Origin: Dimorphilus gyrociliatus
Lineage: Eukaryota; Annelida; Polychaeta; Dinophilidae
NCBI GenBank assembly: GCA_904063045.1
Contig: CAJFCJ010000028.1
Span: 873,230-937,229, forward strand
DNA: 64,000 nt
Direction of reading: 5' to 3'
This document shows, piece by piece, positions 1-10,266 of this stretch (positions are counted from its first letter, which is position 1; each line of letters opens with the position of its first letter). Both the position numbers and the translations under genes were made by a program. The notes beneath the pieces were generated by a model. It had not been told where the DNA came from. It made no database searches and saw only the letters and a program-made list of their open reading frames with translations.

Positions 1-1967
1 GTTATATTAAGTTTGGTTATTGAATAAAATTCGTTCAAAATATAATAATGCTGCTTTGTTGATTTTATAATTTATAAACTCTACTTTTCTATAAATAAAT
101 GTAAAAATTTAAATATAAACATAAATAATGAAACTGTTTGTTGGATGATGATGTGCGGTAGTGCCCTCTGTTGGAGTATCAAAATATAATAAACGTATAG
201 TTCTTATATTATTGTTTCAAAATGTATTGTTAATTTTGTTAAAAAAGGGACAGGAACGTTAAAAATTCAAAACTGCTTAGAATTAATAAGCATCTGCAAA
301 AATAACTTCTTTTTAGGTACTATTCATACTTTCTCTTTGGCTTAGATTAAGATGAGTAAGACACAGAAGGTCTGTAACTTTACAATAGATTTCATAGAAT
401 TATTATAAATTAATCAAAAATACATTAATTAACTCTTTGTCCTTTATTACAATTAGAGGAAAGTGCTAAAGATTGTTTAAGGAAGACACAGGAAAAGTAA
501 AGAAAGAGCTCTTTTTTTTCTATATTAATCAACTCTAATGAAGAAAGTAATTGTAAAGCAAATAAAACCCAATAAGTTGATCAGTCTATCTTTATGTCTA
601 TCTCTTTCTCTTCTCCTTCCAAGTTCGATAAAGCGATTCAGTAACCAGGGTAAATTTTGTAAATAAAAAAGATTAACAATAAGAGATCTTACTGCTTTTG
701 TATATTTTTTTCATTACGAAAGTATATTCTATCCTTCAGTAAATTGAAAGTAAATAAGATTTCTTTTGTTCAAAAGGTTAGAAAATCATAAAATAATTCA
801 TTATTTATTAGATAATCATTTAGGATAAAAATTTATGAGTTCCTCGAACTCTTAGAGAGATAAGGCACAACACATTCTTTATCCAAGCTAAATATAAATT
901 ACTATTACATCTAATTATGAATTTCTTCTGTATGATAAATTTCATCTGGCTGGTTGATGTCTTTCACGAAATGTTGTCATCTGGATTAATAGCTTATTAT
1001 TACTCTTTAAATCTATTTATTGCTTACTAAGAATGAAATTGAAGTGATACAATTATGAAATTCAAAACGATCTTCGTTTTTTTTATTTAATTATTGAATT
1101 AAATACATAAATAGTTTGTTATAGTAAACCAAGATGAGACCTTTACTATATTTATTCTTATTTTCTTTGTAGAAAAGCTTCTACAGATTATGCAGTATAT
1201 GATTCTTGTTCTTTTGGCTTATAACTCTTGTAGAAGACAATCGCATATAGAAACAGTTTTATCTCTTCCACATTGATTATATCTTATCGTAGACATCTTT
1301 ACGAGGCCTATTACTAACGAAATGGTCGAGAGCAAATCAACGGATGCCCATCTTAGAGTAGGCAATGACAGAAAGGTAATATCGTACTTGGAATATCATA
1401 TTAACAAACCAACTTACTGATAAAGTAGTCGTAAGGAAATTGAAATGGTGACTTAAAGCGAATATTTCTTGTCTGTTAAACATAAACCTTCCTTTAGTCC
1501 ATACACTAATATATTTGCCTATTTTCTCTTGGTAATATCTACATATACTCTGTACATATTGTTAATGCACTATGCAAAAGAAACATTTCTACAGTATATA
1601 CAATATAGGAGTTGTATATAATGTTTACACTTGAAAGAGATGCATATCTTTGGAGATAATATGGGATGAAATCTTGAAAAAATAATAAAAAATATAAAAT
1701 GTAAAGAAAAGAAAGAATAAAAAATATAAAACAGCAAAAAAATAATAAACGAAAGAGGTATTATCACACCTCAAGTAAGATATATATTTAATTAATGTAT
1801 ACCGTGTTAGAGAGACAAGGCTAAAAGGTAAAAAAAGATTTAAAATAGACATTGTAAATTATAAAATACAAAATCCTTGACAATATTTCAGAGTTATTAT
1901 CTTTTTCTTCATTTGATTGTATATGGTTGACGATGTAATAATAAAAATAGAGAAACTTTTCAGAAGT
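1..1967. other. Intergenic, non-coding
   Basis: AT-rich DNA with frequent stops in all frames and no segment resembling a conserved protein. The last part presumably holds the promoter and 5' UTR of the first GPCR. The only item noted is a 14-mer at 161-174 resembling a CTCF core, discussed in the findings. Confidence 0.6.
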
Positions 1968-2912
1968 ATGAATATATTATATTCAAAGAATACCTCTTGT
2001 TCACTTTGTTTGGTAGTGAATGTTACTTCTTCTGGATATGAATTAATAGATGGTGTTTCTAATCTTCATAGATCCGTTTATCTGATCTCATTTATTGTTG
2101 CATTATTTAGTTTTATTACATTTTATATTGTTTTATCTACGAAGTCATTGCGGACTCCGAATGGAATATTAATGCTTCATTTGTCAATTATCGATATTTT
2201 ATTGGTTGTATTTTCAGTATCAGGAATGATAAATGCTGAAATAACTGGCATCGTTTCGAAAGAAGTGTGCTTTGGTCAAGCAGCGGTTTTACCCCAAATA
2301 GGTGCTCTATCTTTAATTTCAATATTTCTTCTAAATTTGGATAGGTATATTGCTATTGTAAAACCATTTAAATATAATACATATGTTAATTTTAAGACGT
2401 TATGCGTGAGTGTTTCGCTTTGTTGGTGTAGCATATATCTATCAAAGTTCAATTATAATAAGCAACGTATTGCTTTTAACGTAGTTACTCTTCAATGTAT
2501 TGTGGCTCCTTACAATGAAACAGAGCTATGGCTTGTCTATTTAGGTGTATTCTTCTTTTTGATCTCGATTTTACTATGTTTTATGTATGTTCATTTGTAT
2601 ATAATTCTGAGAAAGCTAACAAGAGTGATGAATAGCGAAATTTCTACACCACATAGAAAGGACAAAATAAGAAATAAAGGTTTGAAAACAACAAGTTTAA
2701 TCCTTATATCCTTCTATCTCTTTTATGCACCGAAGGCCACTGACATAGTTTTAAAAGCTTTTGGATACACAAATAATCCGTACTTCGACTTTTTTGGCTA
2801 CTTAATAGCTTTAAAATATGGCATTGTTAATAATCTATTATATGGAGGAACAAATAGAACATTTATAACAGTTTTCGTATCAAAATTCAGAAAATTTATA
2901 AAAATGTGCTGA
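1968..2912 (+). CDS. Orphan class A-like GPCR, quartet member 1
   Basis: Single-exon, seven-helix receptor of 314 aa, expected in the plasma membrane and coupling to G proteins; ligand unknown. Seen: a short N-terminus with the cysteine pair TSCSLC; TM1-2 with NGILMLHLSIIDI (the TM2 Asp is present); Cys before TM3 (KEVCFGQ) and in the second extracellular loop (LQCIVAP), so the class A disulfide is possible; LDRYIAIVKPF after TM3 in place of E/DRY; FYLFYAP in TM6 where CWxP is usual; and NNLLYGGTN in TM7 in place of NPxxY. The frame is open upstream to ATG 1923, but ATG 1968 is preferred because the three paralogues all begin a few residues before the C-x-x-C. It is the most divergent of the four. 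Lineage-specific chemoreceptor or peptide receptor are both possible; I do not recognise an orthologue. Confidence 0.85.
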   Translation: MNILYSKNTSCSLCLVVNVTSSGYELIDGVSNLHRSVYLISFIVALFSFITFYIVLSTKSLRTPNGILMLHLSIIDILLVVFSVSGMINAEITGIVSKEVCFGQAAVLPQIGALSLISIFLLNLDRYIAIVKPFKYNTYVNFKTLCVSVSLCWCSIYLSKFNYNKQRIAFNVVTLQCIVAPYNETELWLVYLGVFFFLISILLCFMYVHLYIILRKLTRVMNSEISTPHRKDKIRNKGLKTTSLILISFYLFYAPKATDIVLKAFGYTNNPYFDFFGYLIALKYGIVNNLLYGGTNRTFITVFVSKFRKFIKMC

Positions 2913-3137
2913 GGTTCACAACTCTTACGAAATTTCACTTACAACAATTACTTAGCGAATGTAAAAATATGTAAAATTTTTAAGACACTTCCAATCCATT
3001 CAAGAAATGATAACTACAAGTAACAACTATTTTCTTCACAGCATAATCTTTGATGGGAAATATTGAGAGAGAATTTTTGAAAGTCAATTGAAATACTAAT
3101 ATGTCAATGTTTTAATCTTTGAAAAACTTTAAACTTT

Positions 3138-4052
3138 TTATTTCCTTAGAGATTTAAAAACAGCTTTACATTCATTTCTAAATCTTATACTTAATATCCA
3201 ATAAACAGCAAAATTAACGACGTTATTTGTGAAAAAAAAAAATTCTATGACATCTTTAAATGACTTTGGCATTACTCCTTTTATGATGAAAGGAATATAT
3301 GCCAGAGAGAAGAGAGTTGTTAAAATCATTAAAATTTTTGCCGTTTTAGCTGCTTCCTTTCCCTTACGACTTTCAGTCTTTTTTGATTTGTCTTTCGTAG
3401 GTTTACCGGTCGTACTATGACCTCCAGTGCTTAAACTAACAGTTGTTAATGATTCAATATCTTTTTGAGTAGATGGAGTGTGGCTAACTTTGTTTTTTTC
3501 CCTCTTTCGAAGAGCTTTAAAGGCCAAAGTATACATTGTTATAACTATAATCAATAGGATCATGAAACAAGCTAGTATGTAAATCCTAAAAGCCATCAAG
3601 ATGTATCTTTGCAAAAACATCATTACCATGACTTGAAAAAATGTAATGGTACCATCCAACATAACAATCCTAATAGCTTTTCTTTCATTAAGAGCGAATA
3701 AAAGAGGTTTTGCAAGAGCAAAGTATCGATCAACAGAAATTGAAGTAAATACAATTCCCATTAAAACAAAAAGATACTGCATAACAGCAGTGTAAATTAT
3801 GTGCGGGACCTCTGTTAGTAATCCAAATATGTATGTGATACTGTAAGGTATCATAAAAGTACAGGTGAATAAATCTATTCCAGCTAATGTCATAATGAAT
3901 ACTCTTGAACTATTTTTCTCTCTCTTCTTATAGACTAACAGAATCAGAATATTTCCAAATATTCCCAGAAAAAATAGTATCGAAATGAAAGAAACAGTTA
4001 TGTAAACTGCAAGTGGGGCTGATATCCAGCCATTTGAATTAGTAGTATTCAT
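3138..4052 (-). CDS. Divergent class A-like GPCR without the usual disulfide
   Basis: Intronless, 304 aa, starting at an ATG that encodes MNTTNSNGW (one N-linked sequon, no cleavable signal peptide). Seven hydrophobic segments are visible: TM1 with GNILILLVY, TM2 with LAGIDLF, TM3 followed by VDRYFALAKPL, TM6 with SLAYIPFII, and TM7 with NNVVNFAVYW, where Phe replaces the Pro of NPxxY. The third intracellular loop is long, Ser/Thr/Lys-rich, about 65 residues. I see no Cys at the top of TM3, and TM4 and TM5 are joined by a very short loop, so the second extracellular loop is almost absent. The gene lies opposite in strand to the surrounding quartet and shares little with it beyond the fold. 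It might be an orphan amine- or opsin-like descendant, but no ligand motif is recognisable and I assign none. Confidence 0.8.
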   Translation of the reverse strand: MNTTNSNGWISAPLAVYITVSFISILFFLGIFGNILILLVYKKREKNSSRVFIMTLAGIDLFTCTFMIPYSITYIFGLLTEVPHIIYTAVMQYLFVLMGIVFTSISVDRYFALAKPLLFALNERKAIRIVMLDGTITFFQVMVMMFLQRYILMAFRIYILACFMILLIIVITMYTLAFKALRKREKNKVSHTPSTQKDIESLTTVSLSTGGHSTTGKPTKDKSKKTESRKGKEAAKTAKILMILTTLFSLAYIPFIIKGVMPKSFKDVIEFFFFTNNVVNFAVYWILSIRFRNECKAVFKSLRK

Positions 4053-4979
4053 CCTAGCCGATTGAAAAAAGATTAAATAGATTTTACTTGTTTTACATAC
4101 TGCCTAGACTCTATGAAGTTATAAGTGAAATACTAACAATTTTGTATATATCTTAATAAATTTACTTAAAAATGAAGATAGAAATACCTGCTTTAACACA
4201 AAAGAAAAGCCTGATTTAGTCTTTGATTGAATTCTTCTTGAAGTTTCCCTAATTTTCTTTTAAGAAATGTTGTATATAATCTGTAAGTCTATGAAAATTA
4301 TCTAGAATAACAGCTTTCTATGATTTTCTCTAATAAGCACACTGATATCACATAGAGCTTCTCTGTCATGTGAAATAATAATGTAATTATAATAGTGAAA
4401 GGAAAAAAAAGTATATTGATTGCAAAAACTGGTAGGAAAATTTACGTACAGAGTAGAGATAATACACTAATAGTTTAGTAAACAATAAATAGACTCTGTA
4501 TATACAGTAAATATATCTATATGACAGTATAATTTATTACTTCATCAGCAACTATTAAATTATACTAATTATTGAAAAAGATCCATTTAATTTTCTGTTG
4601 GACAAATTTGAATGAAAATGATATACGGCAGATTAGTTTGTTATTTCAAAAGATTTATCAAAATATCAAACAAGAGCGAATATTTTAAAAGTTTAAGGAT
4701 AGGTAGTATTTTACATGCATATCGGATTTTTGTATTTAATCTTATCATTCTATTTTTTTGAAACACCTTACTTTTTTATATTATTTCATAAGAATATTAT
4801 GAAAAGCCTCTTAATAATCTGGTTTAACCAGAAGAGAAAGACTACAAAGAAAATTTCCGTAATGTAAAGCGATTATTTAAAAAGTTTGTTTGTGTCTATG
4901 TCTATACCATATAAATATATTTCAGTGCGCGTCGAAAAGGCACAACCTTTTCATTTTCGATGTGGAATCGCATGTAAAT
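4053..4979. other. Intergenic between divergent GPCR genes
   Basis: No coding signal. It lies between the start of the minus-strand GPCR and the start of quartet member 2, so both promoters should be here. Only AT-rich sequence and isolated TATACAGTA-like words were seen. Confidence 0.5.
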
Positions 4980-5996
4980 ATGGATGTATTAAATCTCGGA
5001 AATTTTTCCTGTTCTTACTGCGCTGAAATAACTTTTGATGGAAAATATTTTAATTTTGAAGGAAGTATTCACTTTCTCTATCGAATAATCTATTTCTTGT
5101 TCTTTTTTATATTATTTGTTAACTTAACAATAATTATTACTGTTTTATCAACAAAATCGTTAATTAATTCCAATGGAATAATTATGCTGAATTTATGTAT
5201 TAATAACATAATATTTGGATTTATCGTTTTCTTACCAATTTTCATCTCCGATATATCGAATAGTCTGCCTATGCATGTTTGCAGTGCACAAGCGATTATA
5301 TTTCCACTTACAATTGGTATTTCGTCAATTACGTTATTGCTTTTAAATGCGGATAGATATATTCTAATTTTGAAACCTTTTCGGCATGAGAGAATCATGA
5401 AAAAGAAGATTGTTATGAGCGTCATATTGTTTATTTGGATACTTCGATTATTTCTATGCCTGACATCAATTTTCAATAACAAAAAAATGCAAATAAACGC
5501 AATTCTCTTTCTTTGTATTTATCCTGTAAGAGGTAATCGTGTGTATTGGCTAAGTACAGTTATAATTGATTTTCTATTAACTCCCTTATCTTTAATTTTT
5601 ATCTATACTCACCTCTTTTTAATTTCAAGAAAATTGAGGAAAATAGAACATTCTAATCTAACTACTAGGCTATCAACTGTAAAATCAAACTGGAAAGGAC
5701 TAAAATCATTAATTATAATAATTTTATCATATTACGTATCATGGTCACCGATGGGTTTAACTATACTTATTACTATAATAAACACGAAATATATTCCCAA
5801 ATTTCTTCCAATAATATCATTTCATATTTATGTTCTAAATAGTGTGTTGAGTGGGTTGATATATGGAAGTAACAACAAAGCTTTTAAAACGGGTATTAAT
5901 AGGAATATACAAAAAATAAAGAAGAAATTTGGATGTAACTATAATAATGTCGGCGATAGTTTCGTTTTCTCTGTTCACTCCTCTCTAAACAATTGA
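4980..5996 (+). CDS. Orphan class A-like GPCR, quartet member 2
   Basis: Single-exon receptor of 338 aa. The frame is open further upstream but only from a TTG, so the first in-frame ATG fitting the paralogues is used (MDVLNLGNFSCSYCAEI, with the family C-x-x-C). Visible landmarks: TM1 FFFILFVNLTIIITVL; NGIIMLNLCINNI in TM2, where Asn replaces the TM2 Asp; Cys at the top of TM3 (HVCSAQ); ADRYILILKPFRH after TM3; loop-2 Cys (FLCIYP); SWSPMG in TM6, equivalent to CWxP; and LIYGSNNKAFK at the end of TM7. The C-terminal tail is basic, then Ser-rich. Related to the other three + strand receptors, so part of a tandem expansion. Ligand and G-protein class cannot be read from the sequence. Confidence 0.87.
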   Translation: MDVLNLGNFSCSYCAEITFDGKYFNFEGSIHFLYRIIYFLFFFILFVNLTIIITVLSTKSLINSNGIIMLNLCINNIIFGFIVFLPIFISDISNSLPMHVCSAQAIIFPLTIGISSITLLLLNADRYILILKPFRHERIMKKKIVMSVILFIWILRLFLCLTSIFNNKKMQINAILFLCIYPVRGNRVYWLSTVIIDFLLTPLSLIFIYTHLFLISRKLRKIEHSNLTTRLSTVKSNWKGLKSLIIIILSYYVSWSPMGLTILITIINTKYIPKFLPIISFHIYVLNSVLSGLIYGSNNKAFKTGINRNIQKIKKKFGCNYNNVGDSFVFSVHSSLNN

Positions 5997-6797
5997 AATT
6001 AATTTCTTTTTGATTAAATCAACATAAAATGGTGAAAAATATCTTCAACTATAGTTAACCGTTTACAAACTTATCATTTGAGAAAGTATAATCATAAATA
6101 ACATTAAAGAAGAAAAGTCTTGTCTTATGTTTCTCATACTTTCAATATTATGTCGAAAAGGAGAAAAATAGTTATATGAGAAAGATTTTTTTGATAAATA
6201 ACAATCAAGTATACTGTTTTCATGCTGATCTTGCAAACTCCCATACTTTTAATTAATAAAATGTTAAATCTATCAATTGGATGTAAGAACATCTTTAGCT
6301 CTTTGATCATTCTGTTTTTTATGTAATCTCTCACTCTCTCCGTCTTCCTACTTCTCTGTTTGTCAGTCGTATCTCTCTCATTCTCGTTTCTTTGTATCTC
6401 TTAACAATACTCTCCTTATTTACTCTGACTGTTGTACTTCAATAAACGTTCTTCTTACTACCTTGGGAGAGCACTGAATTGAATGAATTTATTAAGGTGG
6501 GTCAGAAGAAACATTTACATACTCATTTTCCCACGTTAAACTAACACTACTAATGGAATTAGCTTCAAGGTCGTGAATGATGAGAATGATAATAATTCTT
6601 GTTTTGTAACATTGTAAAATATACTGTATAATTAAAAAAGATGGCTGTAAAAGTCTTTGTTACAAAAGTAATAATAAGATTACTTAGACGGCATATACAT
6701 CCATTAATTAATTAATTAATTAATACAGAGGAGGATCAGCAGAACAGTGAAATTCTGAAGAAAATACGCAGTCTGTTTTGAATCTCAGCAAAAAACG
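5997..6797. other. Intergenic
   Basis: No gene seen. It holds a CT-rich stretch around 6330-6430 and a short (TTAA)n tract at about 6702-6722, just upstream of quartet member 3. Confidence 0.5.
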
Positions 6798-7814
6798 ATG
6801 CAAATTCTTAATGCTAGCTTGTGTAGTCTATGTCCTAAAGTTTTTGAAGAAGGTAATAATCTAGCTTTTCCTTTTGGAACTCATCCTGTTCAAAAAATAT
6901 CATATGTTATATGTGCTTTGCTAATTTTGACGAATACCGCTACAATTTTGATAATAGCATCAAATAAATCATTGATGAATGTCAATGGTATTTTAATGTT
7001 GAATTTATGTTTTATGGATATTTGCTTTGGTTTATTCAATATTATTAATATGATGTCGGCTGATATATACTTTAAAGTTTTTGAAAAGGTTTGTCAAGTC
7101 CAGTCTATTCTTTTACCATGTTCAGGAGGAATTTCTGTTTGTACATTATTGCTCTTGAATTTGAATCGCTACATTTCTATAATTAAACCTCTGAGATATC
7201 ATCATATCGTAACACATAAGAGAACTATATTGGTCTTAATTATGCTCTATTTATTTCATATTTCAATAACTTGTTGTCTACATATAAGGAAAAATGAAGT
7301 GATACTAGCTGAAGCTATAATGGTCTGTCTGGTAAGATTGAAAGATGAACCAATCATTTGGATATTGATAGTTTTTGTGGATAACGTATTGGTTTCAGTT
7401 ACATTATTTATTATTTATTTACACATTTATTGTATTTTAAAGAAATTTTCAAAGGTTTTAAATTATGATACAAATCAAACAACCAACAAATCGCCAACAA
7501 ACAAAAAAGGGATGGCATCTTTGCTAGCTATTGTTCTCATATACTACTTTTCAACGAGCCCCTTGAGCTTTTTTCTATTTGCAACGATGTCCAGTAAAGA
7601 ACCTCTAAATCAAAGTTATTTACTATTTTTCCTGTATCTTTCAAATGTGAACGGAGTACTAAACAGCTTCGTCTACGGAAGTACAAATAAATTATTTAAA
7701 AGAGTTCTTAAACTGAATTGGATAAAATTTCGAACCTTCATTAATCCAGCTTATGTTAATACCTCAGGAGATTTATTTACAATTCAAAATGCTTATTCCA
7801 ACAAAACAGCATAA
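6798..7814 (+). CDS. Orphan class A-like GPCR, quartet member 3
   Basis: Single-exon receptor of 338 aa starting MQILNASLCSLCPKVF: the family C-x-x-C lies ten residues from the start and an N-linked sequon (NAS) just before it. NGILMLNLCFMDI in TM2 keeps the Asp. Cys before TM3 (EKVCQVQ) and Cys in loop 2 (MVCLVRL) allow the standard disulfide. LNRYISIIKPLRYHH follows TM3, with Asn in place of the Asp of DRY, a change often linked to altered basal activity. TM6 reads STSPLSF, lacking the Trp of the toggle-switch motif that members 2 and 4 keep. TM7 ends FVYGSTNKLFK. The tail is about 40 residues. The two motif changes make this the member most likely to signal atypically; that is inference. 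Confidence 0.87.
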   Translation: MQILNASLCSLCPKVFEEGNNLAFPFGTHPVQKISYVICALLILTNTATILIIASNKSLMNVNGILMLNLCFMDICFGLFNIINMMSADIYFKVFEKVCQVQSILLPCSGGISVCTLLLLNLNRYISIIKPLRYHHIVTHKRTILVLIMLYLFHISITCCLHIRKNEVILAEAIMVCLVRLKDEPIIWILIVFVDNVLVSVTLFIIYLHIYCILKKFSKVLNYDTNQTTNKSPTNKKGMASLLAIVLIYYFSTSPLSFFLFATMSSKEPLNQSYLLFFLYLSNVNGVLNSFVYGSTNKLFKRVLKLNWIKFRTFINPAYVNTSGDLFTIQNAYSNKTA

Positions 7815-8286
7815 AGAAAAAAATCCTGAGCATAATTATACGCTATCTATTATATTAAAAGTTGAATGCAATATTTGTATAGTATTGTAGCAACGTATAG
7901 AAAGTTTCTCTGTATAATCCTATATGTACATACATATATATATATATATGTACTTTATATATACCCGATAAAATAATGTATAGGATATATAATTTTACAA
8001 ATTGCTTTAAAGAAAACGGATTGTCTTTAAAGAACAGTTTATTAAGTAAACTACTCAAGTTATTTCTCATTCCTTAAAATTACAGTATATAAGGAAAAAT
8101 TACTTGTTTGTTGTTACTTTAGAGCATCTCTGATTAAACGTTTGCAAACAAGATACGGTGGAGAAGTATATACAGTATATTGTGTGTTCTATTTATTTAC
8201 ATCTATTCTATTTAGATACGAGGGTGTTTATATGATATATAACGTGTATACTGTACTTTTTTGTTGTATTACTAGAAATAAACTAA
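7815..8286. other. Intergenic
   Basis: Contains a (TA)n tract near 7932-7950 and an ATACAGTAT word near 8171. No coding signal before the ATG of quartet member 4. Confidence 0.5.
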
Positions 8287-9285
8287 ATGTTGTTGACAAA
8301 TGTTTCTTGTTATTTCTGCATTGAAATCACTAAATGTAAAACTTATTTTTCAATTAATGATAGTTTAACGATAGTACATCGTCTTATGTATTTTATATTT
8401 ATCCTTACTTTAATTGCTAATGTATTTACTATTTATATCATACTTTCATCAAAAGTTTTAAGAAACGTCAATGGTATTTTAATGTTGAACTTATCCATTG
8501 TTGATATCATCTTGACTTTCATAAACACTATTGGTAACATTTCACTTGATATCACATCAAAATTGCCTTATTTACTATGTCAATTTCAATCAGTTCTCAT
8601 ACCGGCTTTAGCAGGGACATCTTCACTTACCATGATCCTTTTGAATATTGATAGATATATCTCTATAATTAAACCTCTGAAATATAAGCTATACGCTACG
8701 AAGAAGGTTGCTGCTATAAGTATAATAATAGCCTGGTGTTTTCAATTTATTTCTTCTTCAAGCCTGCTATGGAGCAATGGTGAAGCGGAAATGAACAATT
8801 GGAGTTTGGTTTGTCTTGTTCCTCTAACATCTAAAAAGGTTATTTGGGGCTTTTTGGCTTTTGTTGATTACGTACTAATGGCAATTGTTCTGTTATATAT
8901 ATACACACATATATACATAATAACTAAAAGATTGAAAAAAATTTGTCAAATATCAAATAATCATACAATTGAACATCGATTTTCAAAGCAGAATAGTAAA
9001 GGTATGAGAACAGTGTTTTTAATTGTGGTATTTTATTATATATCATGGAGTCCGAGTGGTCTATACGTTATACTTAAGACAACTAAATTGTACGATACCG
9101 AACCAAATTTTTCAACTGTAACACTTTACGCACTATGTGTAAACAGTTTTTGTAATTGCATTATATACGGTAGCACGAATACTTGTTTTAAAAAGGCAAT
9201 ATTTCGAAAATGGAAGTTTCTAAGGATGAAATTTTCTAAAGCAGCTATAAGTGATATATCTATTACAAGAAACAGTACGATTTGA
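8287..9285 (+). CDS. Orphan class A-like GPCR, quartet member 4
   Basis: Single-exon receptor of 332 aa, and the best preserved of the quartet. The start is the first ATG and gives MLLTNVSCYFCIEI, with a sequon (NVS) beside the C-x-x-C. TM2 has NGILMLNLSIVDI with the conserved Asp; TM3 is preceded by LLCQFQ and followed by IDRYISIIKPLKYK; TM4 has Trp (IAWCFQF); loop 2 has VCLVPL; TM6 has SWSPSG; TM7 ends IIYGSTNTCFKKA. Intracellular loop 3 is short and basic. It lies about 470 bp after member 3 in the same orientation, consistent with unequal crossing-over. The shared TM7 ending Y-G-[SG]-[TN]-N instead of NPxxY is the clearest family signature. Ligand unknown. Confidence 0.88.
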   Translation: MLLTNVSCYFCIEITKCKTYFSINDSLTIVHRLMYFIFILTLIANVFTIYIILSSKVLRNVNGILMLNLSIVDIILTFINTIGNISLDITSKLPYLLCQFQSVLIPALAGTSSLTMILLNIDRYISIIKPLKYKLYATKKVAAISIIIAWCFQFISSSSLLWSNGEAEMNNWSLVCLVPLTSKKVIWGFLAFVDYVLMAIVLLYIYTHIYIITKRLKKICQISNNHTIEHRFSKQNSKGMRTVFLIVVFYYISWSPSGLYVILKTTKLYDTEPNFSTVTLYALCVNSFCNCIIYGSTNTCFKKAIFRKWKFLRMKFSKAAISDISITRNSTI

Positions 9286-10153
9286 AAGAAGTATATATGT
9301 AGTATCGTGTTCCTTTTTTGTATTCATTATATTTGGAATCACTTTACTTAATAGATGTAATCTGCAAATCCTTACAGTTCTCTAAAGGAAAATGTAAGAT
9401 ACGTTAATTTTATTAGCTAAGCAAATGCATTTATTCGGCTTATATACTCAGCCAAACAACACAATTGCAGATCATTGAACTTCAATAGCAGAATCAAACA
9501 ATTCGTTTATGAATTAGTTCAAATATATCGTAGGATATTAATGACATTATCTATGTCAAAATTATCTTTACTTGTCAATACACTTGGAGTAAAATGATAA
9601 CATATTGTACCATCTTTTTCTCTTGAGAATCTAATAGATTTTATACCTATATTCATGTTCCCTAGATGCTTTTATTAATATTTTAATATTGACAATGTTA
9701 TTATAATTATACTATTAAGACATTCACAAAAATCCATCAGGATAGTGGCTCCATCTCTCACCAAATAGAATCCTATTTTCCACATATATTAAACTGTATA
9801 ATATTATATATGGAAATATACTAAGCCGCCTTCTCCCTCCCTCTCCACTCGATCTATATTTAAGTATTAAAAACATTAATAAAGGAAAGAAAATCAATTT
9901 TCCGTTTTAAAAAATTTCATTTACATATTAGTGATCTTTTCTTTTTTTATAGTGAAACTTATATCTATTTATAAAATTTTTACTTTGAAGCGAATTAAGC
10001 AATGATTTCCCCAATTCTTCCTTTTTCTCTTACGCAACTGTTAAAGTCATTTATTTAATAATATGTATTATTAATAAATCTTGTAATTTTTATTATTGAA
10101 TACAAAACAGGAGTAGAATTGAGTAAATGGGAAAAAGAAGAGTAAAAGGTAAA

Positions 10154-10266
10154 AAGAGAGAGAGAGAGAGAAAGAAAAAAAGAGTGAATGAGTGAGTGAC
10201 TGAGTAAGTTAGCGAGTGCAATGTAAGAGAATAAGAACAGAAGAGAGAGAGAGAGAGAAAGAGAGA
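10154..10266. repeat. GA / GAGT-type microsatellite cluster
   Basis: (AG)n at about 10154-10171 and again at 10242-10266. Between them lie degenerate GAGT/GAGTGA units (about 10183-10219). Simple-sequence repeat, no coding potential. Confidence 0.85.

Noticed and set aside
1917-1967. Longer N-terminus of GPCR quartet member 1
   Set aside because: The frame opens at TTG and has ATG 1923, but paralogues start just before the C-x-x-C, matching ATG 1968.
4890-4979. Longer N-terminus of GPCR quartet member 2
   Set aside because: It would start at TTG; no paralogue has such an extension.
5090-5482. Minus-strand open frame inside GPCR member 2
   Set aside because: Shadow of the receptor on the other strand; no domain of its own.
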